Positions 24,966 to 36,754 of a stretch of DNA of 64,000 bases are shown here, one piece after another (position 1 is the first letter of the stretch; the number at the start of each line of letters is the position of its first letter). The position numbers and the translations under genes are program-made. The notes under the pieces were generated by a model. It was not told the origin of the DNA and searched no databases. It saw only the letters and a list, made by a program, of their open reading frames with translations. The DNA comes from Megalobrama amblycephala (lineage: Eukaryota > Chordata > Actinopteri > Cypriniformes > Xenocyprididae). The stretch is taken from contig NC_063066.1 of assembly GCF_018812025.1 (NCBI RefSeq), positions 3,554,692 through 3,618,691 of the forward strand, read 5' to 3'.

Positions 24966-26104
24966 AAGTTGAATGTTGAATAAAATAAAACATTTCTTTT
25001 TGTAATGTCTAATTGATGCTTTTCTCATTTAACACAATAATGTCTATCTTTTGGGGATAAATTCTCTGCCAAATTTGATGTGTGATTAATTGGTGATTAA
25101 TTAGATTAATCACATTTTTACATTTTAATCTGGACTAAACATACCAGCTTAGAAAAGATATCGAGATACTTAAAAGAGCAAGAAAATACCCATTCTGATT
25201 TTTTTGTCCCTTTTTAGCCAAGCGTATCTATTTAAAAGGTACTGTATATCTTCTCATTTAAGAGACTACTCCATGCTAGAGTCTCTAAAGTTGTTTTGTT
25301 TTTTTTGTTTTTCTTCTGGAGTAGTTGTTAACAGAGCTGAGACAAGAAAACATGGGTGTTTTCCCCACATCACTTATTCCTCAGGCTTGAGAAAATCCTT
25401 CCTGGGCTTTGCTCTGAGAACAAATGTAAATAATCTCTGTTAAGCATTACTGCCCTCAGATATTCCTCTACCTTTCCTCAATCTAAAGACGATCCTGATG
25501 TATTGAGGATCCTGCGGTGGGAAACTGTGTGTATTTGATCAGTCTACCTTTGATTAAACTAGGTCAGTTTCTAAACAAACCTGTCATTTTCTTTATCTGG
25601 AGAGACCATTTGTTTGTGTGGATCATCTGTCTTATGGGTGCCATGAATAAATATCTTTTCCAGCTCTAATTTTTTAACAGGCTGCTTTTCCTGGAGAACA
25701 GGCCTGTAATTTCTCAGCCTGCTTAATGTGCTGCGTGCCAGGCGAGAGCAGGTTTCATAATTCATCAGTCCAGTGCCTATTACCTCAGTGCCAGAGCATG
25801 TACAGACCTGCACCTGCTGCCGTGAGGCACATTAAAGACCTTAACAGAGGGCCACGTCCATCCCACCTAACACAGAACCATCTGACATTACTCTTAAACT
25901 GTTTAGAGAGATAGGCTAGCAGTCTGATTCAGGTTTCTCACACTCCAGACTTAACATTGTGCATAGTGAGGATCAGTGTTGAGGGTAATGCATTACAAGT
26001 AACCTAAGTTACATAATCAAGATACTTTTTCAAGTAACGATTCGATAAAAGTAACGCATTACTTTTAAATTTACAACAAAGTGAAGTGACTTGACATGGC
26101 CAAG

Positions 26105-26315
26105 TGCACACACACACAGCAGTCAGTATTGAACACACCCGGAGCAGTGGGCAGCCCTTTTTTGTTGTTGTTGTTGTTTGCTGCGGCTCCCAGGGAGTGA
26201 TTGGGGGTCAGATGCCTTGCTCAGGGTCACCTCAGTTTTGGGTAATGAAAGTGGAAGAGAGCGAACCTTCAGGTTACAAGTCTGACTCTTTAACCATTAG
26301 GCCACAACTGGCCCC
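26105..26315 (-). repeat. tRNA-derived SINE, minus strand
   Basis: Read from 26315 downwards it begins ggggccagttgtggcctaat, with an A-box-like tggcctaatggtta, acttgtaacc and a B-box-like ggttcgctctc. This is the layout of a tRNA head. A non-tRNA body and a CA-rich tail follow. It lacks a complete acceptor stem and is not a functional tRNA gene. It is inserted in the hAT-like element. Confidence 0.7.
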
Positions 26316-26588
26316 GAAGGCAGTTACTTTTTCAAATCATTGAAATCTGCACTTAGAAATCGTATGTGCAGAGGCATTGTGTGTAAACAGTATTCCACAA
26401 AATGAATAAAAACGGTGAAACTCAATGAATAAAAACAGCAAACTCAGAATATTACACAAATCTGCAATAATGAAATGTTAAATAATACAAATATACTTTA
26501 TGTATTTAAACTCACTTTATTTACCAATGTCTTTGCTGCTGACCTTTGATGAACCAATTCAACCATACAAATAAGCAAAAATTACTTA

Positions 26589-26960
26589 AAGGGTTAGTTC
26601 ACCCAAAAATTAAATTTCTGTCATTAGTTACTGACCCTCATGTCGTTCCACACCCGTAAGACCTTCGTTCATCTTCAGAACACAAATTAAGATATTTTTA
26701 TGAAATCCGAGAGGTTTATTATCTCCCATAGAAAGCAACATAATTACCACATTCAAGGTCCAGAGTAGTAGTTAAGACAATATTAAAATAGTCAATGTGA
26801 CAACAGTGGTTAAACCTTAATGTTAGAATACTTTTTGTGTGCAAAAACAAAACAAAAATAATGTCTTTATTCAACATTTTTTTTTTCCTTTTCCCTCTCA
26901 GTCTCCGCAGTTGGCGCAGTGAACACAGTGCAGAGCTTCCGTGTTTATGTCGAACGCCGA
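26589..26960 (+). repeat. Dispersed repeat family C, long copy
   Basis: gggttagttcacccaaaaat, acacaaattaagatattttt, ccttaatgttagaatacttt, then an A-rich run and gtctttattcaaca. The same order is seen at 61228-61480. Confidence 0.75.
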
Positions 26961-27252
26961 CTCAATATTGATGCTGTATTTGTTTTTCCATAAAAAAAAG
27001 TAATGCAATTAGTTACTTTTCAGGGAGTAATGCAATATTGTAATGCACTACTTTTAAAAGTAACTTTCCCCAACACTGGTGAAGATCAGTGATATAATCG
27101 GGGCCATGTGCATGTATTTGTCATATGCTCACTTTTCCCCCAGGGTTGTTTGCGTATAACGATTTTCACTATTTGCGTATACCCTCAGTATATCTGCTTG
27201 TTTTGTTGCTTCAGAAGTCCATAATCTATGGTAATGTTGACTTTCCCTTTAA

Positions 27253-28334
27253 CTCCCTCAGGTCGGCGGTCACGCCGGCGATACCACAGCGTTTTTTTTC
27301 TTACCAGTGTGAAAGAGACTCAAAATACTCTGTCAGTGTTTCACATACAATTAAGAGCTATACACCATTTTAATCTGTGGAATATCTTTTTATTTGTGTA
27401 CACTCAGAGTAAAAACAAAATGTTGTCCTTTTTGCAAAATAAAGAAAACTAAAATGATGCTTGATCTCTCGTCTCCCTCTGAACGAAGTCCCATCTGATA
27501 GTTCTCAGAAAATGAACTGTAACTTAGTGAATACTAATCACAAAAAAATGAGACTTCTGTCTAAAAAAACTTGAAATGTCAGGTTTTAAATCGTGTAAGT
27601 CAAATCAAAAACAAAAATTCTGTGTTTATGTAATCTGTATGAAAAGAGAGCCATGTCAGACGTCCGTGATTCAGCTTATTATCCGCTAATGTGGCCACGC
27701 CCACGGAGCCAGCGCTATTCAGACGCAAATTCAGAGGCAATACTTGTATGCATCATCTCAATTGTGTATTTATTGTCTTGAAAAGTGTTTATCTGGATGT
27801 TAAAGACATGGTTAGTGACCTCTAGAAGACATGCCGTTAGTTCCTGGTTCCTGCTCTTCTTTAGATGAATTTGTGGACTAAAGGTGTACAGAGCACCCTC
27901 TGGCTGCAAGTATGAATTGAAAACACAGTATCCAGCATTCACAGTGATGACAATAAATATTGAATAAATATTACTCCTCCTTTTATATGAACAAGCAGGC
28001 AGCATAATTTTTACCTCATTTTGAAGCAAATCTCTAGTCTACTACCTCCAATACCCAAGAAATCTTGTGAACACAGATGTAATATATATTTTTTGGCTTT
28101 ATTTCAGTGACTTAAGTTTTTTGTTTTTTCAATAACCACGCATAAACGTTATTCCTTCAAAAACACAAACATGTACATACATGTTCCTCACATATTATTG
28201 TAGCCTAGTTTGTGCTGAATACAGTGTAATGACACTTTTGTCATTAATATGTTTATGAACAACTGAAAAAAGCACAAATGTCAGAGCATGTCAAAACTTC
28301 TCCAGGGCCCCAAAAATCCTCAAACCCCTGAGGG
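27253..28334. mobile_element. TTAA-target element
   Basis: TTAA at 27249-27252 and 28335-28338. Left end ctccctcagg, inverse of right ccctcagggg; the TIR is short and offset by one base. The interior is AT-rich and has no recognisable protein. It resembles the common fish family with ttaaccctcaggggt ends. Confidence 0.65.
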
Positions 28335-28694
28335 TTAACTGTATCCAATGCTGGCCTATGAAACTCACAATTCTTTGTTGCAATTAGTGCATTATCACTT
28401 CTTTCAGTCTACCTTTCCCCACCTCTGACAACTTACCGTAGTTGAGGCGAGTGGAGACGCTCTCAGGCTGAATCAACACCAGGTAAAAACGAATCAAAGA
28501 ACTGAGAAATGTTTCAGTAGTGAAACTATTTATTCACGGTTTCTGCTTGCAGGAGCTGTCCATTGATCAGCATTTTTTAAAACTGTTTCATACCAAGAAC
28601 CCCCAAAGTCAATAATTCTCTTCCAGGATATAAGATTTCCTTCCTAAATTATTAAAGCAGCTATATTTTTACATATAGAAAGACCCTTGGGTAA

Positions 28695-29280
28695 TAGTAA
28701 ACCCCTTTCTTCTTAGGATTGCGTGAAGGTGGTATGAGGAAACGGCATAATGAATTTGTAGGTGGCTGTATGAGGCCTTGCCTAGTTTCAGAAATCCAAC
28801 CCCAAACTGTACAGCTTCCTTTAGCACTCTTCAGAGATACTTTTGGTCAAAGGCATTTGATTTCCAGTTGGCAGTGCAGCCAAGCAGCCTTATTTTTGTC
28901 TCTTCCATGGAGAACACATTGGTCCAACAGTCCTGATATTCACCTTGACATGATCTTCTACTGCAGTCATGGATCTATATTCTTTTTCGAGAGCAGGGGC
29001 ATCTTCCTTCCTGACTTTTCATGTAGGGCAGAGTTGTGCAGTCTCTTTTGGATGGAGGACCTCTGTATTTTGACACTGAGTGAGGCAAGACTTACTAGAG
29101 GACGTCCTGGCCTAGATAGATTGCCTGCAGTTTGAAATGTTCTGTATTTGTAGATGGTATTTCAGACAGTGGAGTGATTGACTACAAAAGGCTTTGAAAT
29201 GGCTCCCTAGACCGGTAAGCATCAACAGACGTTTGTCAGAGAGCTTTTTTGATCTTGGCGTGATGTAGCCACACAACTCA
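28695..29280 (-). pseudogene. Degraded Tc1-like transposase, minus strand
   Basis: Reading the minus strand from about 29277 gives, with frameshifts and stops, the landmarks of a Tc1 transposase in order. These are an N-terminal PRSKKLSDK, a helix-turn-helix region with STV, GNLSRPGRP (about 29100-29125; family LPRSGRP), PLLSKKNI (about 28978-29001; family KPLLSKKN) and NVFSMEETKIRLLG (about 28875-28916; family NVLWSDETKIELFG). The first catalytic Asp of the DDE triad is therefore replaced. The C-terminal catalytic half is missing or unreadable. No flanking TIRs were found. The 138-codon plus-strand open frame over the same DNA is an antisense artefact. Confidence 0.75.
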
Positions 29281-29530
29281 AGTTTCTCTCTAATAGTGCT
29301 CTAATCTGGTTTGGTGCACCTGATTCTAATTTTAGATATCGCAGAGATAAACATAGCGGTGTAGATTTTCCACATGTTGACGTCATATCTCTCTTGATTT
29401 CAGTTCAGATGAGAGTTTTTTGTTATTATTCACTTTTATCACCATTACTAACATGATGATTCAGTTTCCTTTCGCCTAACCCTATTATAGAATATGGCTG
29501 TTGTTTTTCACTACTTCACATTTTTGAAAG

Positions 29531-30815
29531 AAGTCTCTTATACTCACCAAGACTGCATTTATTTGATCTAAAATAAAACTCTAATATTGTAAATGTTTTC
29601 AATGTGTGTGTATATATTGTAAAATGCTATTTATTTTCTGTGATCAAAGCTGAATTTTCAGCATCATTACTCCAGTCTTCAGTGTCACATGATCCTTCAG
29701 AAATCATTCTAATATGATGATTTGATGCTCAAGAAGCATTTCTGATTATTGTCAATGTTGAAAGCTGTTGTGCTGCATCATATTTTTGCGGAAAACGTGA
29801 TACAATTTTTTCAAGATTATCTGATGAATAGAAAGTTCAAAAGACAAAAAAAATCTTTTGTAACATTATATAAATGTCTTTACTGTCACTTTTAATCAGT
29901 TTAATACGGAATAATAAAAAATAAAACCATCTCGAGAATAAAGTCATTAAATTGCGAGAAAAAAGTCGTTAAATTATGAGAACAAATTCGTAATTTAACG
30001 ACTTTTTTCTCATAATTTAACGAGTTTATTCTCATAATTTAACGAGTTTATTCTCAACATTTTATCTCAACTTTTTTCTTGAAATTTAACGACTTTTTTC
30101 TAATAATTTAACGAGTTTATTCTCAACATTTTATCTCAACTTTTTTCTTGAAATTTAACGTATTTTTTCTCGTAATTTAACGAGTTTATTCTCAACATTT
30201 TATCTCGACTTTTTTCTTGAAATTTAACGACTTTTTTCTCATAATTTAACGAATTTGTTCTCATAATCTAACGACTTTTTTCTCGTAATTTAACGAGTTT
30301 ATTCTCAACATTTTATCTCGACTTTTTTCTTGAAATCTAACAAGTTTTTTCTCATAATTTAACGAATTTGTTCTCATAATCTAACGACTTTTTTCTTGTA
30401 ATTTAATGAGTTTATTGTCAACATATTATCTCGACTTTTTTCTCGTAATTTAACGAGTTTATTCTCAACATTTTATCTCGACTTTTTTCTTGAAATCTAA
30501 CGAGTTTTTTCTCATAATTTAACGAATTTGTTCTCATAGTCTAATGTCTTTTTTCTCGTAATTTAACGAGTTTTTTCTCATAATTTAACGAATTTGTTCT
30601 CATAATCTAACGACTTTTTTTTCGTAATTTAACAAGTTTATTCTCAACATATTATCTTGACTTTTTTCTCGTAATTTAACGATTTTTTTCACATAATTTA
30701 ACAACTTTAATCTCGAGATGGTTTTATTTTTTTATTATTGCTTGGCCCTAATCCTCTTCCATAGTTTAATGCATCCTTGCTGAATAAAATAATTCATTTA
30801 TTTTTAAAAAATAGT
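29531..30815 (+). repeat. Dispersed repeat family A, copy split by a minisatellite
   Basis: Contains tactcaccaagactgcattt, aaagctgaattttcagcatc, attactccagtcttcagtgt, cacatgatccttcagaaatc and, after the minisatellite, atgcatccttgctgaataaa. Both sides of the 29911-30740 array belong to the same copy, so the array is a later insertion or expansion. Confidence 0.8.
29911..30740. repeat. AT-rich minisatellite with inverted ends (~830 bp)
   Basis: Dozens of units built on ctcataatttaacgactttttt, about 19-22 nt each, with a longer variant containing tattctcaacattttatctc. The first ~75 nt run in the opposite orientation to the rest. The array is bounded by ataaaaccatctcgaga on the left and tctcgagatggttttat on the right, a perfect inverse pair. 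It is thus a mobile-looking cassette filled with a tandem array. No spacer diversity, so not CRISPR. Confidence 0.85.
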
Positions 30816-32297
30816 GTAATGTTAGAGCTGTACCATTTCGAGCAATTATTTTCATTAAAAAAATAATATAAGTTATTTGTAATTTGTCTTGTAAAGGACT
30901 TTTAATATTTAATTAAAAAAATCAAGTACAGTATACTTGGCTTATTGCTGATGCTTTGCTTATTTCTTGGATTAGTATGTACTCTTCTGCACAGTAGGAA
31001 TAAAGGAATCATAGGCTGAAAATGATGAAAGTGTGTCCAAATCTTTGTTCTGTTCGTCTTCTGTATCTTCATTTTATCTCCATTGCTTGGTCACACTGGA
31101 CTTGTTACTTCAGAAGTATTTACCCCTGGCTATTTTCTATTTGGGTTAGAAAGATTCAACTTTCAAAGTGCTTCTTTGGCTGCAATTAATATTTCCCTTT
31201 CAAAACCTTATCCTTTGGAGAGAGAAAAAAAAATCCTTTTTTTTTTTTACCCTTCAGATTCTAATACCATGTGATTATCAGGGTTTTTCCTGTTCATCCA
31301 CACGCACTAACTTTGTTGATTGTATATCTACAATTAATGCATTTGATTGTTAATTATGTTTACATAAAACACAAATTATTTATCATCCAAGCTTCTTGAG
31401 CCTTTTGAATTCAGCACAGAATTTCCTACTTCTAATTGCTTAATTGCTATAAGAAGTCAAACTAACTTTGCATAATTACCAGCTCATTTATAGAGAGCTA
31501 GTTAAAATCTCCTGACTGCACCATGAGTGGACCACTACTGAGCCGGGAATGTGTTTCTAATGAGAATGTTTGTTTCCTGCTCCTTCACAGATGTTGTTTT
31601 CCTTTCATCAGACTCTCTTTATGATTTAAGTCATCTCTTGTAATATCTGAAAGCAAACGAGGCCCGTTTTTCATAATATCTAAGGAACAACAGGCATAAT
31701 GAACTTGGCTTCCTCCTTCCCCGAATAGTCTATTTAATAAATCTATGACAGTTCTGTGGATGTAACAGTTACTTTTACTAAAGTAAAACCATGAACATAA
31801 CTAACTTAATTTTGCTTTGGCATGCTGCAATTTTGCTTGGGTGGCAGCCGAAAAAATTACCATGCAATTATGTGGTACCGATTTAGACTTTCAGTCCTGG
31901 TAGTACACCAATGTGGGTCATCTTATCTCCTGCCTCCATTAGTGACTACGAGACAGAAATATCAATACTAACACAATCATTAAGGCAGCTTCTCAGCTCC
32001 TCGCTCTGTACATGCTGCACGTCCTGTCCCACTTCTGTTAATGGCTCTTAGAGAGAAGCCATGTTTTGGACCTGTCGCCTGCTCAGACACATCTGCCAGT
32101 TCAGATCTCACCGATGTTTATCCTCACGCTCCGTCCTGACCCTCCCTGTGAGATAGATTCATGTCTATCAGTTCTTAGAGACCATCATGAAAGCAGTTAA
32201 GCTATAATATGAGTGTTTATGTTTTACATTAGACTTTCCCATCTCAATTATTGTCTGTTTCTGTCATCTAATAGATTTTCTTAACACTAAATTAAGC

Positions 32298-32410
32298 TGT
32301 TGGGGAAAGTTACTTTTAAAAATAATTCATTACAATATTGTTTTTCTTCCTAAAAAAGTAACTAATTGTGTTAATTAATTACTTTTTGTGAAAAGTAATG
32401 CAATACTTTT
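32298..32410. mobile_element. Solo end of the 25974-27078 hAT-like family
   Basis: tgttggggaaagttactttt and later aagtaactaattg match the inverse of the right end of the 26-27 kb element. Confidence 0.65.
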
Positions 32411-32511
32411 GCAGTTCAAGTTCACTTAATTTCCTGATAATTTACTCACCCCCATGTCATCCAAGATGTTCATGTCTTTCTTTCTTCAGTCGAAAAGGTT
32501 TTTGAGGAAAA

Positions 32512-32889
32512 CATTCCAGGATTTTTCTCCATATAGTGGACTTCACTGGGGTTCAACGGGTTGAAGGTTCAAATGTCAGTTTCAGTGCAGCTTCAGCTAC
32601 ACAATCCCAGACGAGGAATAAGAGTCTCATCTAGCGAAACGATTGGTCATTTAAAAAAAAAAAAAAAAAATTATATATATATATATCATTTTTTTTTTTT
32701 CCTCTCTCTCTCTCTCAACCTCAAAATTGTCCAAAAATCGTATTTCTTTTACCTTTTTTTTTTTTTTTAAAGGTTGTTTGACTTACTCTTTGTATATTTG
32801 CTTTGTACACACTTGCTCTGTACTTCCACCTATGTCACGCGTGACCTTTCCAACAGCAGTGCAAGACGAGCATTTGTGGTTAAAAAGTA

Positions 32890-32920
<31 letters not shown>

Positions 32921-33058
32921 AAATGACCAATTGTTTCGCTAGATAAGACCCTTATTCCTCGTCTGGGATCATGTAGAGCTCTATAAAAGCTGCAATTTGG
33001 ACCTTCAACCCGTTGAACCCTGTTGAAGTCCACTATATGGAGAAAAACCCTGGAAATG
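32512..33058. mobile_element. Fold-back element with ~140-nt arms
   Basis: Left arm 32512-32652 (ccatatagtggacttcact, ttcaacgggttgaaggt, cccagacgaggaataag, tctagcgaaac). The right arm 32920-33058 is its inverse with few differences. The loop carries long poly-A, poly-T and AT tracts. A family-C-like lead-in (ttactcacccccatgtcat) precedes it at 32440. Confidence 0.85.
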
Positions 33059-33712
33059 ATCTCTGTCCTTTTATCATATTTCATTACATCTATTTTATTT
33101 TTATATGGAGACTTTCAGTATGAGCTCTGAAAAGTTATTCCATTATTTACTTACAGTATGATGCATTTATTTACAGTGCGATTTACATTTCATAGATCTT
33201 TACCCGCTTAACTTTTAAGCTATTTTTTTCCCAATGCCAGAGGCAGAGCTTGTTTATCTTGCATGACTGCAAATAAGGGAAATATTTGAAGTATGAGAGT
33301 GGAGTGCTCTTAGTAAGGTTAGACAGACTTATATACTCTCCACAGGTGCAGCAGAGACCGCAGAGAGTGAGGGCTTCATCATTTCCATTTCAAAGAGCTC
33401 CACGCTGTCATGCAGCTGTAGTCTAAACCAATACCTGTAAATGAAAGCCAGTGTTCACTTTTTTTGCCCACAGATGGACCGCTTGTGCATAATAACAAGC
33501 CAAGGCAAACAGCTGGGGGAATGAGCCAGTAAAAACCTATTCATTCGAAAAGCCTTTTAAATATGTATTGGACTTAATTGTTTATTTATCTTTGAAGGGA
33601 GAGCTCTCGTATATAGCTTTAATTTGTGCCACAACAGAATGCTGTCACCATGTAGACTGAAGTGGCTTTTATTCACTCAGTCCTTTGAGATGTCCTCTCT
33701 TCTGTTTTACAG

Positions 33713-33868
33713 ATTTTGACCCCAGTCTTGGCATGATGACTGGCATTGCTCCAATGAACCCCATGATGCCCGGCCTTGGGATTGTGCCCCCGCCAGTATC
33801 GCAAGACATGCCCATTGTGAAGGAAATCATCCACTGCAAGAGCTGCACACTTTTTCCTCCCAACCCCA
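33713..33868 (+). CDS. enox2: ENOX2 coding exon B (Met/Pro-rich region with CxxC)
   Basis: Second visible exon, 156 nt, conceptual residues 45-96. It begins DFDPSLGMMTG, continues through a Pro/Met/Gly-rich low-complexity stretch (PMMPGLGIVPPP) and ends with the family-conserved KEIIHCKSCTLFPPNP. The CKSC motif (residues 86-89) is a CxxC pair that could bind metal or form a disulfide; that role is inferred, not demonstrated here. LGMMTGI and PPNP match ENOX2 better than ENOX1 as I recall the mammalian proteins. The acceptor is tgttttacag ending at 33712 and the donor is ccca/gtgagc at 33869. Phase is 1 on both sides: G+AT makes Asp45, and the final A plus the next exon's AC makes Asn97. It is isolated by introns of 22.9 kb and 19.0 kb. 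Reading on past 33868 meets a stop in the intron. Confidence 0.95.
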
Positions 33869-35330
33869 GTGAGCCATTTCTCTTTCTCATTCTGCTGAGT
33901 TCCAAAACCTAGTGAGCTGACTACTGAGGCAGCATTTTAAGGCACCCTAAGATACCTTGTTTTGGCCAAGTACAAAGGTTTGCAAGTTCGCTAGGTGAAG
34001 GATACATGCATATATCCTTAACCTAGAAGGCAATCTCAGAATTTATTGCAACAAGCTTGGTAATGTTGATTATGGATAACTTAATACAATACTAAATATA
34101 GTATGATGGGGATGCTTCCTGTGTGCTCTTGTGAAAAAGAAGTGTGCATAATTGTATTGAATGCATACTTCAAATCTTAAAATTATATATTTTTTTAAAA
34201 AGTATTTAAAGATAATGTGTTGTAATATTAATGAAATACAATGCCACTTATGTTTATTTAAAGAGAGTACAGTGTGCTTCTTTTTCACAAGGGTAGAGCG
34301 TTTCAAATCTGTTACTTTGGAGATTTCATGATGGTTAGGATGCTGCCTTAAGGCTGGAATACACTACACACTACACTTTTTCTCAGATTTTGCCCTGATT
34401 TCCAGATTTACGAGTCGACAATAGTCTGCACCAATCTGCAGAGTCGCATAGTGTTTGACGGGTACAGACTCCGATTTTTTTAGCTTCAGATTATGATTCC
34501 ATCCAGTCAGAATGATTTTTTTTTAGCCGATTTTAGATCACATATTGTATATGACCAAAGTTGTCCATCTACTGTCCAGTCTGTAATTAAATAAAATGTT
34601 GCAATAAAATACAATTCAAATACAATAACAACACAAAAGGAAATTAACAGAACATGAGTAACAAATTAGCCTTAATATTTAATTCATCAGCACAGATAAA
34701 ACAACTGACAGCGCCACTCACATCTAACTTCCTTTGTAATCTGTAGTCCGTACTGAACGCATCTACCCACCCAAGATCACATCCAAATCCGCTTGGCTCG
34801 TTTGTTCTTTTGAGACTCGGCACACAGAGTCACTTCAACAAGGTAATCTCCTGCACATCCATGTTTTTTATTAATCTCATGTTTTTGTGTGAGTTTGTTG
34901 TGTTTGGAACGATTTGAAAGTCATTTCAAACTGACCATAGACTGAATAAAAGATGGACGACCTTCACTCTCTTCCATTGTAGAAAAGTGAAGCCACCAAT
35001 GTCCCAATATGGCATTGACATCTTGCGCAGTAGTGAGCATGAAATGGAGCCGCAGTATTAAGGCCCCGCCCACACTCCCGCAGAATCAGTTAGTATGGTT
35101 TAGTGCAGAACAACTCATTATGTAAGTGTGAAATAAACAGTTCTGGAAATGTAGAAATTAAAGTTAAAGCTCCAATCTCCTCCTGAAAATCCCAGAAAAG
35201 GTCCTCAATGACTACTTCACTCAGAGAAGCTGTCAATCACAACTGTCAATCATGACGTCACAACCCATTTTTATAGCATCAAATAACTAACTAAAACCAA
35301 ACTTACTTTAAAAAACGAACAAAAAGAGCT

Positions 35331-35946
35331 TGGTCTCATTAGAAAAATGTACCTGTGGGAATGTTTTCGTGAGTCACAAAATACGTACTAATACATACAG
35401 TTTCAATGTGAAATGTCCACTGAGTGGCGCTAAAAGCATGTTAATTTTTTTGCCGGAACAGATAAATGTGAATATGGTACATTTTTATGACGATAGTTTT
35501 TATATGAATCACTGCAGTTCTGATTTGAATTTTTGTCTGGTGAGTGGCACTACACCTAAAACTACCCAATAGTGTTAACAAAAGCTTGTTTTGATCTCTC
35601 ATCTTTGAGCTCTTTTACCATGACTTGTTTTTCCCTTGATTCGTACCCAAGGCTTCCTCGTAACGAGCAAGGTTTTGTCAGAATAGCGAAACATATGGTT
35701 AACCGATGCAAAGTCCAAAATATATTCGTTTACAAATCGTGCACTTTGGTAAGAAGCATTTTGAAGTCATAATATTGTGCAAGGAGACGTCAAAACAAGT
35801 CTTTATTATTCCATAATCTGACCCTGTAATCATAACTGTGTATGAAAATGATTAAAAGCGCTTGCTGTTTTAATGTTCATTTGTGTTGGAAACTGCAGTG
35901 ATATATGTACGTATTGGTACGTATTTTTGCGACTCATGAGACCAGG
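35331..35946. mobile_element. Nested element with tggtctcat ends
   Basis: Left tggtctcattag; inverse of right cctggtctcatgag. Subterminal gtcacaaaatacgtactaat at the left matches the inverse of the right (gtcgcaaaaatacgtaccaa). gaacaaaaa occurs on both flanks and may be a TSD. Confidence 0.6.
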
Positions 35947-36215
35947 TTGAACAAAAACGATAAAAAAATACATAAAATGACAGAAACCATCTTTGGAAAA
36001 AATTTATTTGAAGTGTAATTTGTTTGTTTATTTTGTCTCATGTCCCATTAAATTACATGGAGAGGGTGGGGTTTATGACCTATACTGCTTCCAGCCACTT
36101 GGGGGCGATCAAAACGTTTTTGCTTCATTTTTCAGGACTTGCGCGGCACACTTAGTCGCAACCCATTTGTTCGAATTGCAAACGCTGCGATATAATAAAT
36201 ATAAATATATATGTA

Positions 36216-36754
36216 CACTGCCCTCCAAAAGTTTGGAAACGCCCTAAAATAGTGGGGTTTTGGACAACATTGGCATGAATCCTTTTTAATTTGTGAAAAT
36301 TTTTCACTGATAAGGGACAACACAAACTATGAAAACATATTGTATTACATAAACAGTTTATACATAGAAAAAACTTAAATTTTCGATTCATCAAAATATC
36401 CAGCATTAGCAGCTATCTGACCTAAACTGGGTTCTGATTGGTTCATTGTATTCTAAACGTAATTGGCCATCAATTGTTGAAGGTATTAAGGTGTTCTGAC
36501 CCAAAAATCTATTACAAACCTGAGCCAAGATTAAACCAGTAACCAGCATCACAGCTGGCAAAGGGGCGTGTCTGACTTTGACATGTATATATTGCCATTA
36601 TTATGTAATCAAAATGAAAATTATTATTGCTGGTCTTCAATGATAATGTCAAGTTACTGTAATGTATTTGCACCAAAAAATGATAAGGATTTATGCTGAT
36701 ATCATCCAAAACCACACTTTGCCAGGGGAGTTTCCAAACTTTTGGAGGGCAGTG
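36216..36754. mobile_element. Tc1/mariner-type MITE, 25-bp perfect TIR, TA TSD
   Basis: TIR cactgccctccaaaagtttg (20 of 25 bases shown) is identical at both ends. TA at 36214-36215 and 36755-36756. 539 bp, no transposase. The inner sequence (gggttttggacaacattggc and aaaaccacactttgccagg) is partly inverted too. Confidence 0.92.

Larger units (their letters stand above)
25974..27078. mobile_element. hAT-like element, 8-bp TSD with one mismatch
   Basis: Left cagtgttgagggtaatgc; inverse of right cagtgttggggaaagtta. Flanks GTGAGGAT (25966-25973) and GTGAAGAT (27079-27086) differ at one base. The ends are rich in agtaacg/cattac words. It contains a SINE (26105-26315) and a family-C copy (26589-26960). 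A solo end of the same family lies at 32298-32410. Confidence 0.8.
10860..33712 (+). other. enox2: ENOX2 intron A-B (22.9 kb)
   Basis: Phase-1 intron from gtaagc to ttttacag. It is filled by dispersed repeats listed separately: TTAA-class elements at 11.7-13.3 and 27.3-28.3 kb, fold-backs at 16.7, 17.8 and 32.5 kb, hAT-like elements at 21.1-23.2 and 26.0-27.1 kb, a Tc1 relic at 28.7-29.3 kb and an AT minisatellite at 29.9-30.7 kb. Stretches 13.3-16.5, 18.2-19.4, 19.6-21.1, 23.2-24.3, 24.5-25.9, 30.8-32.3 and 33.1-33.7 kb show no gene or complete element that I can name. 16.56-17.62 kb reads like further high-copy repeat, with CCAAT-box-like and CGC-rich motifs unlike flanking DNA, but its ends could not be fixed. 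A CA microsatellite lies at 13849-13874. Confidence 0.85.

Noticed and set aside
26105..26315. Possible tRNA gene on the minus strand
   Set aside because: A- and B-box-like words are present, but there is no complete cloverleaf and a SINE body follows.
28719..29135. 138-codon plus-strand open frame
   Set aside because: It lies antisense to recognisable Tc1 transposase blocks and shows no similarity of its own.
29911..30740. CRISPR-like array
   Set aside because: Units are contiguous AT-rich minisatellite repeats without unique spacers, in a vertebrate genome.
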